In this document: one piece after another, positions 46,144 to 53,820 of the stretch
How the letters are laid out: every line of letters begins with the position of its first letter
Position numbering within the stretch: position 1 is the first letter of the stretch
DNA from: Acanthamoeba sp. SK_2022b
Taxonomy: Eukaryota; Discosea; Longamoebia; Acanthamoebidae
Direction of reading: 5' to 3'
Length of the DNA stretch: 64,000 nt
Assembly (NCBI GenBank): GCA_027943245.1
Contig: JANDJZ010000111.1
Location: 45,995-109,994, forward strand
The notes under the pieces: model-generated
What the model was told of the DNA's origin: nothing
Seen by the model: only the letters and a program-made list of their open reading frames with translations
The model's database searches: none
Made by a program: the position numbers and the translations under genes

Positions 46144-48827
46144 ATGAGCACAGTTGAAGGAAGCCCTATGGAAGGTATAGAAGAGGATGATGTGCTGCGG
46201 CGCATCCTGGACCGCACACAAGACCTGAATGCCCTCGTCAACGAAGCCAAGGTTCACAGGGCGGCTGTGCAATCTTTTTACTGTGCCCTAAAGTCCAGCA
46301 CTCAGCAGCTGTTCTTTGCTTCCTGCAGGACTGGTGGCGGTACGACCTTTCCCGACGCCGCGTTGGTGCAGCCTATCGGGAGTGCGACGTTAGGGTACCC
46401 ATACCCTTTTGCTCTTTGGTCAATGAAGGGGGTTGCTTGCCTAACGACCGGCACAGTTGGACCTGGCCACTTTCATGTTGTCGTTGGCCGAACGCAAGGC
46501 CGTGATCAACATCCCCACCTACTCGCGCCGTCGTGCCCGCTCAGCCAAAGAAGGCACGCAAGAGAGAGCGAGAGAAGAAGAAGAAGAAGAAAACAGGGGA
46601 TCCCACTGATGAATCCACACTCTCTGTACTTGACAGGTGAGAGGATCGTGTCGGCCAAGAACAGGCATGGAAAAATCATTGGGGTGGCTGCCAATAAGAG
46701 CGTCTTCTCCTTCTCCGCTAAGATTCAAGGTGAAAACATGATTCCCCTCTCGTTGACCTCTTAACAACTTAAGGCACAGCATGATACGAAGATTCTCATC
46801 AACGCCTGGCTGGCCACAGACGTGAATGTTGTGTCAATGGAGACTGTTGGCGAGCCGCGTAACTTCATGATGGTACGCCCGCTCGCTTTCCCATCGCAAG
46901 GCTGGCAGAAGTTGAAAGCGACGAATCGATCCTGCGCAGGTGGACGTCGACGGTACGTGGTACGAAGGTTGGAAGACGATCGAACTACTGCCCAAGGCCG
47001 AAGAGAATGCATTCCTTCATGAGCACTCCCAAGGGGAGGAAGAAGAGGTAGACCTTATCATGGAGATGGAGACTTGGCTTGGCAAGATAAGATGCGCCAT
47101 GCGCGTCACTGATTCCGGTCTCTTCTCGTGCGCTACTACAGACTGGTGAGAGAACTACGCCGTGGGAGAACTACAAAGTTGATTTCGATCATTTCGTAGA
47201 CCAAAAACGGTGGCAGATGTTCTACGGGAGGTATTACTTCCTCACCATGGCCCTCATCGCGCGTTTGTATGATGAAGCGCGCTACTACAAGCAGCTCGCC
47301 AAGGACCTGCAGGCTCAAGGTATATTCTCACTCATGCATCATTTTTCAGGTTAAACGTACCTGTTCACCCTGTTTGCTCTCTGAATGCTTTTTAGGAGTT
47401 AAACCGCCCGTTCGTGAAAAGGGAGCAACCTACCACCGCGAGGCGCGTGAAGAATGTACATCTGCCCGCCATGCCGTCGACCTCTTAATACAAGGAGTCA
47501 ATAACCCTTGACCAGTGGAGAGCATTGAGGTCGACGCCTTTGAGGCAGAAGTGGACCTGCCGCCGTTTGAAGGCGAGTACGAGGCGCCCGAGGTCGAAGA
47601 TGATGAAGTGCTGCTGTCCCTCGCGCTAATCAGAGCTAAGAAGCACACCTACAAGGACATCCCCTGGTTTAGGCACGAAGTATCCCAACTCCAAGCGCGT
47701 TGTGGCCTTTTGCTTTCGGCCGCCATTTGCACGGTGCTGTTGCGCCCCGTAACGTGTGCTCTCTATCTGGTGAGATCAGATGGTCGACAAGAGCAACCGA
47801 CTACGCGTTCCACTTCTACGGCAACACAGTGGAGGATGAGGAACGACACGACAAAGGCAATACAAAGGGAGGTGTCTCACATGTCAAGAAGAAGCCCAAG
47901 TGGGCGAGCAGCCTCTCGTGGCAAGCGGGCGTCAAGCTTCCGCGAAAGCGCATTCAATGGAACAGGATCGAGTATGCTCCGGGCATAGGCATCAGGTATC
48001 CAGCCTTTCATTCGATCAAAGCATTTGCACGCATCACGCATCACACACACGCACCCATACCCACTCTCACATTGCTGCACACTCACGCTGCTAACACGTG
48101 ATGAAAGGTATCGAGTGTGGTCCAAGACAGAGAAAGTTAAGCCAACGGAGGAAGAAAGGCGAGGAGGTGCACTGACCGACACGGAGGCCGAAAGTTCCGC
48201 AAGGGAGGAGAGCGAAACCGATGGAGGCGACGATGTCGGCCACACCGCCACCCAACAAAAGAAAAGGGCAACAACGAGGCGGGCAAAGGTGACTAGAAGT
48301 GCAAGGAAGCGCGGTAGAAGCGAGACTGGCGAGGAGGAGGTTCGAACCGAAGACTTGGCAACAAAGAAGAAGAGACCGGATGAGGAGAAGCGGATGAAGA
48401 AGGGATGGGCCAGCCTAGGACACACGTCGAGCTCCCACAACAAGGACAGCGACGAAGAGGAGAATACGGAGGAGGAGGAGGAAGAGGACAGCACACACGA
48501 CGCTCCCAGACGGAGATCGACGCGCCTGGCAGCAAAGCGAAGCGCTGATGGCGAAAAGGCGGAGAGCGAGGACGAGATTGGTGGCGGTCCAGCGAGTCAC
48601 ACGCGGTCCCGTTCAGTCGGCAGATCAAACGGTGAAGCCAAGCGGCGCCGCAGTGGTGAGCCTGCCAACCCTCTCCCTTCGTGCCTTTTCGCTTGCTCGC
48701 TGAACGAACCATGTCGACAGGACCTGGAGCCACAGGCACGCCGTCTGCTGCTTCCAAGCAAGCAACGGCTCCTGCGTCTCCTGATCGTAAGCCCAGACGG
48801 AGGTCTACTCGACGGACCAACAGGTGA
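46144..48827 (+). CDS. Unknown nuclear-type protein with basic, acidic-patched C-terminus
   Basis: A multi-exon gene from ATG 46144 (MSTVEGSPMEGIEEDDVLRR, first exon to 46251). Readable exon content: LDLATFMLSLAERKAVINIP; ERIVSAKNRHGKIIGVAANK; DTKILINAWLATDVNVVSME; WYEGWKTIELLPKAEENAFL; WENYKVDFDHFVDQKRWQMF with YYFLTMALIARLYDEARYYK; and VESIEVDAFEAEVDLPPFEG. The C-terminal part is long, Lys/Arg- and Glu/Asp-rich, with RRRSTRLAAKRSADGE resembling a nuclear localisation signal, and ends PRRRSTRRTNR at the TGA at 48825-48827. I do not recognise a family for the folded N-terminal part. Exons between 46330 and 46640 are not securely joined. The stop lies 70 bp from the stop of the convergent GH10 gene. 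Confidence 0.55.
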
Positions 48828-48897
48828 AAGTCAGGTGCGAGAGAGAACACCAACCAATGGACAAGGTTGGCGCCTAAAAAAAGCAGCCTTGGCGTTT

Positions 48898-49586
48898 TCA
48901 GGACAATACAACGAGGGTGACGTTATTGGTGGTGGTGGGGTTGGCCGGGTTGTAGCTCTCCGACCACGCTTCGTTTTCCCAGTTAGAGTTCCAAAGGCCG
49001 ATGTTGAGGTTGTAGTTGCCTGGGGCGACATCGCTGGGAATAGTGGTGTCGAAGGTGAAGGGGTAGGACGTGCGTGCTGCCAGGTTGCCGTCCCAGAACT
49101 CCTCCGCGATCTTCTCCTGTGGATAGCCAGGCACGGCAAAGCTGCACGCAGGTCGCCCAGAGATTAGCGTGAACTGAGCAACTGAGAGGATGCCTTCTAA
49201 AGGCGATGTTAACCAGGAGGAGGAATTCTACCTGAAACCAACCTTGGCGTCCACGTAGGAACTCGTGGCGGTGTTGACGTGGAACGTCACGCTGACCGCT
49301 CCTCCACGGTGGACCGGATTGACCGACACGCTTGCTCGGTCGATGGTGGGTCAGGCGGGTAGACCGTGAGGATGGCCAAGTTGGTGTCCCACGCAATGTT
49401 GTTCCAATTGGCATCCCACACAATCACCGTCAGCCAGTAGCGTCCGGGCCGGGCCATCGACGAGAGGGTCGGAGTGAATGTGAAGGTCTGCGAGGCGTGC
49501 GCTGCGAGGGTGGTGTCAACCCACATCTTGGCTATGTTGGCGTCGTCGACGTAGTCTCCCTCGGGCGCCAAGTGGAAGCCCACCTT
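48898..49586 (-). pseudogene. 3' part of the GH10 gene, separated by the DIRS insertion
   Basis: This holds the C-terminal two beta-sandwich modules of the interrupted GH10 protein. Module one reads KVGFHLAPEGDYVDDANIAK and TVIVWDANWNNIAWDTN; module two reads VSVTFHVNTATSSYVDAKVG and, after an intron, YNLNIGLWNSNWENEAWSES, ending NNVTLVVLS with the stop at 48898-48900. The modules are homologous to one another and aromatic-rich, like carbohydrate-binding modules. Between 49330 and 49365 the reading frame changes with no standard intron available (at most a 30-nt one). This may be a second lesion or a sequence error. Continuity with the 5' part is shown by the exact frame match across 49586/53821. 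Confidence 0.75.
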
Positions 49587-49617
49587 ACCTGGAGGTAACG
49601 CCAGTTACTCTCCAGTC

Positions 49618-49699
49618 GAACGCTCTCTGCGTTGTTTTTTAGTATTTATTTCCTTAAAGAATAAATACTAAAAAACACGTCCGGTACAGCATCTTTCTT
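49618..49699 (+). repeat. Left inverted terminal repeat of the DIRS element, with hairpin
   Basis: Reverse complement of 53718-53799. Within it 49635-49675 is a palindrome: 16-bp perfect arms (TTTTTTAGTATTTATT and its complement) around a 9-nt loop. The next three bases (TTT) are extra relative to the right repeat. Confidence 0.92.
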
Positions 49700-49748
49700 T
49701 TTGCTTCCTCGTCTGCGTGGGCCACCGTTCGTCGGGCAACTAAGTTGG

Positions 49749-50657
49749 ATGAACAACTCTTCTTCTTCATCCTCTTCCAATTCGTCAGACGAAGAACGCG
49801 ACATGTCCTCTGACGTCAAAATATCTGAGCTCAAGGCTAACATCCTTGAGATGGTCAACGCGGCCCTCTCTGCCTTCGCGGCAGGGGACCCAACTGGCTC
49901 GGCGAGAGGTAAGGAAGCGGACCGTCCGGCCCCTCCTACTGAGACGCCTTTGCCCACAGTCACGTTGGCTCCGAGCCTGTCCGGCCCCCCAGCTCCTTCT
50001 GAGGCCAGACCTCGCTCAACCCCAACCATGACCCAGGCCCCAGCTACGTATCAGACGGATGGGGAAGCAGTCGCCGCCTACATCGCTTCAGCTTCCCTCT
50101 TCACATCTGATCTGGACGACCGCCTACGCACTATCCGTCGCCAGGTGCAGTCTGTCCCTGTAGCCAACGGTGTCGCCTTCCCCCAATCCTCCAACATCGG
50201 CCTTTCCAAGGAGGAGAAGGCGGCTGTGGCCCGTCTGCAGGAGGCGTTCAAGCTCTTCCACACGATCCTGCAGATCACCGCTCGCTTGTCCCTTCGCTAC
50301 CCTGACGCGGTGGAGGAAGCTGAGGATATCGCTACCACCGCCCTCATTGGTATGCGCACCCAGCTGCGGGCGCGAGACGAGATGTGGATGACCAAGGCCC
50401 TTCCCGCTGAGGCGCTGCCTACCTTCCGCGCCCTGGAGGGGTCAACCACCCTCGCCGAGGACCGCGATCGCTTTTTTGGAGCACTCAAGTTCGCGGCCCT
50501 AAAACAGCAAGCCTCAAATAAGGCTCCTGCGAAATCTCCTGGCAAGTGGAAGAACTCCAGCTCCGCCACTTCGCCAGCGTCATCCAAGGGCAAGCGCCCT
50601 TTCCATAACAAGAACTCTTCTGGCCGTGGCGCGGGCTCCAGCGCCACCCACGATTAG
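49749..50657 (+). CDS. DIRS element ORF1, GAG-like protein
   Basis: 302 codons from ATG 49749, starting with a Ser-rich run (MNNSSSSSSSNSSDEERDMS) and ending with a basic, Ser/Gly-rich tail (FHNKNSSGRGAGSSATHD). No zinc knuckle is seen, as usual for DIRS GAG-like proteins. The helical middle (KAAVARLQEAFKLFHTILQI) may form the capsid-like part. The TAG stop at 50655-50657 overlaps the GTG that opens the RT frame. Confidence 0.75.
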   Translation: MNNSSSSSSSNSSDEERDMSSDVKISELKANILEMVNAALSAFAAGDPTGSARGKEADRPAPPTETPLPTVTLAPSLSGPPAPSEARPRSTPTMTQAPATYQTDGEAVAAYIASASLFTSDLDDRLRTIRRQVQSVPVANGVAFPQSSNIGLSKEEKAAVARLQEAFKLFHTILQITARLSLRYPDAVEEAEDIATTALIGMRTQLRARDEMWMTKALPAEALPTFRALEGSTTLAEDRDRFFGALKFAALKQQASNKAPAKSPGKWKNSSSATSPASSKGKRPFHNKNSSGRGAGSSATHD

Positions 50658-52637
50658 TGCTTCCAACAGCCACGCGGGCTCCCCTGTCCGGGGGGGAGAT
50701 CCCGCGCCCAAGCGCATTGCCAAGCGTGCCCGTCGTGGGATCGTTTCAGCCGCGCCTCGACCGGTGGCGACAGGAGGGAGCATCACCGGCCCTCCTGCGT
50801 TGGATTCGTTATGGTGTCAAGCTGCCGATCTCGCAGCTCCCAGCTCTCCACTCAATGCGCAATCATCGCCTCACCGAAAGCCAGGCGGCTTGGGTGGATG
50901 GCGAGATTCAGCGTCTCCTTTCCGAGCGAGCCCTTCGAGAGCTTCTTCCCCACGAGCAGGCCTTCCTCTCTCCTATTGGCGTGGTGCCAAAGAAGAATGG
51001 CAAGTTTCGCCTGATCGTCGACATGCGTTCTCAACCGTTATGTCCATCCCCCCAAGTTCAAGTTCCAGTCGCTTCGGGACCTGGCGTCGCTTCTCCGCCC
51101 GGGCGACTTCATGTTCACGATCGACTTCAAGGACGGCTTCTTTCACGCGGAGGTGCACCCAGCCCACCAACATCTCCTGTCCATCTGCTGGAGAGGCCGC
51201 CGCTATGCTTACCAGGGCTTCCCCTTTGGCCTGAACGCCTTGCCATGGATTTTCACGAGGTTCGTGCGGACCACCACACGGTCCTTGACGGCAAAAGGCG
51301 TGCGGTGCCTGGCCTACATGGACGATCTGATCGTCATGGCGGCCAGCTTGAGCAAGGCCTTGGAGAAACGCGATCTCGTTCTCCATCACCTCTCCGCCTT
51401 GGGCTGGCACATCAGCAAGGAGAAATCCTCTCTCCAGCTGAGCCAGTCCAAGGAGTTCCTCGGCCTGACAGTGGACACATCAGGCCCCGAGCCATGCTTT
51501 CGAGTTCCCCCAAACAAGGCTCACGTGCTGCGCCACGACATCGAGCGCCTGCTGCGCACACAAGCCCAGTGCGGAGTAGTCCCGGTGCGCAGAGCGGCAG
51601 CAGTGGCCGGCCACTGCTGCTCTCTGACCAGGGCAGTCCTCCCTGCACAGCTCCTCTTGCGCAACCTCTACCGCGACATCAAGCGTCGCCGCGACTGGAC
51701 GAGCAACGTGCGCCTGTCCTCCTCCTCCATCAGCGACCTGAAGGAGTGGCTGGCAGGCCTCTTGACATGGGACGGTCGTGTGGCATCAACGAGGCCACAC
51801 GACGTGGTTCTCAACACCGACGCCTCCCTTACTGGGTGGGGCGCAGCTCTGAAGGGCTCGAGCGCTACTTCCGCGGGCTGGTGGCGTGGGAAACTACGCC
51901 ATATCAACGAACTGGAGCTCAAGGCCGTGCTCCACTCCCTGCGGTCCTTCCAGCCCTTGTTGCAGGGGAAGTCAATCCTGGTGCGCTGCGACAATGTCAC
52001 GGCGGTCGCCTACATCAACAAGTTGGGCGGCCACAACGTGGCGATGAACCAGACAATGCGCAAGATCTTGGCCTGGTGCGAGCGGCATCGGGCACAGCTG
52101 GTGGCTTGCCATCTGCCCGGCCTCAACAACAGCTGGGCAGATCTGTTGAGCCGCCTCTACCCTCAGCATGAGTGGAGCCTGGCCAACGACCTCTTCAACA
52201 TGCTGGACCAGCGCTGGGGTCCCCACACAGTGGACCGCATGGCGTCAGCCCAGAACGCCAGGCTGCCCCGCTTCAACAGCCGCTTCCATGAGGAGGGCGT
52301 GGAGGCAGTGGATGCGCTGACCCAGGACTGGCACGGCGACAACAACTGGGTGGTGCCCCCGATTGCCCTGATCCTGAAGATTGTCGCTCTCCTTCAGCGC
52401 CAGCAAGCCCCGGCCACCATCATCGTGCCGGTTTGGGAGGGCAGGCAGTGGTTCCAGGACCTGATGGACCTGTGCTCCGAGCCACCAGTGCCCATCCCCA
52501 ACCACCACACTTCGTTCAAGTGGACGCTGCCAGCACTGCCAGAACCGATCCGCAACCCCTCTTGGCGCTGGATCGCCTGCAGGATATCTGGATCTCCAGG
52601 ACTGTGGGGTGGTCTGAGCAGGCCCTTGCGATGCTAG
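50657..52637 (+). pseudogene. DIRS element reverse transcriptase / RNase H ORF, frameshifted
   Basis: The RT begins in one frame (AFLSPIGVVPKKNGKFRLIV DMR) and continues in another (VLNRYVHPPKFKFQSLRDL, MFTIDFKDGFFHAEVHPAHQ). The switch is at about 51026-51031 and is explained by one missing base. Catalytic motifs are present: FTIDFKDGFF (first Asp) and LAYMDDLIVMA (YMDD). A DIRS-type RNase H follows, with NTDASLTGWGAAL, ELELKAVLHSL, VRCDNVTAVAYI and GLNNSWADLLSR supplying the acidic residues. The stop TAG at 52635-52637 overlaps the ATG of the recombinase ORF. The first part has no clear ATG near its beginning, so reinitiation after ORF1 is likely. Confidence 0.88.
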
Positions 52638-53569
52638 ACAGTGCGCTGGCGCCAGCTATGTGGCGCCACTACCGCTCCTCCCTCATCCGCTTCTGTGACT
52701 TCTGTGAGTGTGAGGGAGTGAGCTTCCCGCCTGAATGAGACGTTGCTGTTGCAACAATCGCTAACTTCATCGAGATAGCAATGTGTGCCTGCCAATGCCC
52801 AGCATTGTCCATCAAGTCACACCTGGCGGCCGTCAGTACCTTGTATGAGCCGCTCAACCTGTTCCCAACCCACGACCCGCTCATCAAGCGGCTTCGCCGA
52901 GCCCTGATCCGGGGTCGCACAAGACGCCCAATCGACCATGGCCACACGTTCGACCTCTCCAACCTGGCCGACCTCTTCCGCCGCTGGGGTGTGAACACAC
53001 CCTTGCACAAGACACGCGCCAAACTCATTGCGCTCCTGTGCGTGTTGGGCGCCTTGCGGGTCTCTGCCGCCACTCTTCCCCTCTTCGACAGCGTCTCCAT
53101 CATTGAGGAAGGCGACAAAGAGGCCCTGGTTGTCCCACTGACTGGCTTCAAGAACGACCTCTATGGTGACGGCCACTCTGTGACCATCTACGAGTGTGCC
53201 GACAAGGCTCTCTGCCCTGTTGCTACCTTCCGTCGCTGGTCATCGCAGACTGCTCACCTCCATGCCCGCGTCCGCGAGTGCCGCCTAGTCTTTGAGCTGG
53301 AGCCTCCCTACTCCAAGCTCTCCTTTGGGCGCTGTGCTGAGATCCTCAAGAGCGTGGCACGTGATGCGGACCTTGATCCTTCTGTGTTCACGGCACGCGC
53401 CTTCCGCAAGTCAGGCGTCATGGCAGGCATTCATGCTGGCATCGATCCTGATGCCCTGTTCCGCCTGGGTGGCTGGAAGGATCCCAGCACCTTCTGGCGC
53501 CACTACGTGGTGCGCCAGATCCCGTCTTCCTTCACAGACGTGCTCTTCGACGTGTCTGCCGACTCGTAG
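52631..53569 (+). pseudogene. DIRS element tyrosine recombinase ORF with internal stop
   Basis: Begins at ATG 52631 inside the end of the RT frame (ALAPAMWRHYRSSLIRFCDF, the core-binding domain). An in-frame TGA at 52736-52738 interrupts it; the same frame then continues (IKSHLAAVSTLYEPLNLFP) to the TAG at 53567-53569. The catalytic domain shows GALRVSAATLPLFD (first Arg), FTARAFRKSGVMAG in the HxxR position, and GGWKDPSTFWRHYV with the Tyr nucleophile. The HxxR box reads ARAFR, with Arg or Ala in place of His depending on alignment. It would recombine circular element DNA into TT-containing targets without duplication. Confidence 0.85.
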
Positions 53570-53597
53570 CAGGTTGCCGACGATTCTCTGCATGCAA

Positions 53598-53680
53598 CAA
53601 CGCAGAGAGCGTTCGACTGGAGAGTAACTGGCGTTACCTCCAGGTAATCTGAGTTACTCAGAAGGAGAACGCTCTCTGCG
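53598..53680 (+). repeat. Internal complementary region (ICR) of the DIRS element
   Basis: 53615-53645 is the reverse complement of the left outer end 49587-49617, and 53646-53666 that of the right outer end 53800-53820. They are joined directly and flanked by pieces of the inverted repeats (53598-53614 and 53667-53680). In the DIRS-1 model the ICR pairs with both ends of the linear copy to give a closed circle before recombination. Confidence 0.9.
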
Positions 53681-53717
53681 TGCTACCCTCCCGCCCTCCC
53701 TCCTACGCCTCGGAAGC

Positions 53718-53799
53718 AAGAAAGATGCTGTACCGGACGTGTTTTTTAGTATTTATTCTTTAAGGAAATAAATACTAAAAAACAACGCAGAGAGCGTTC
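53718..53799 (+). repeat. Right inverted terminal repeat of the DIRS element, with hairpin
   Basis: Partner of 49618-49699. The palindrome lies at 53742-53782. It continues outward into a 21-nt end unlike the left end. Confidence 0.92.
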
Positions 53800-53820
53800 T
53801 CCTTCTGAGTAACTCAGATT

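Larger units (their letters stand above)
49587..53820 (+). mobile_element. DIRS-like tyrosine-recombinase retrotransposon, 4,234 bp, near-complete
   Basis: The ends have inverted repeats of 82 nt (49618-49699 and 53718-53799, identical by eye in reverse complement). These lie inside distinct outer ends of 31 nt (49587-49617) and 21 nt (53800-53820). An internal complementary region at 53598-53680 contains the reverse complement of the right and left outer ends fused head-to-tail, the template for circularisation in DIRS elements. Three ORFs are present: GAG-like, reverse transcriptase with RNase H, and tyrosine recombinase. There are no LTRs, no DDE integrase and no target-site duplication; a shared TT lies at both borders (49585-49586 and 53819-53820). 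The element sits antisense inside the GH10 gene. Two lesions (an RT frameshift near 51026-51031 and a TGA in the YR at 52736) suggest this copy is inactive. Confidence 0.93.

Noticed and set aside
49587..53820. LTR retrotransposon or endogenous virus
   Set aside because: The ends are inverted, not direct, repeats; there is a tyrosine recombinase instead of a DDE integrase, no envelope-like ORF and no target duplication.
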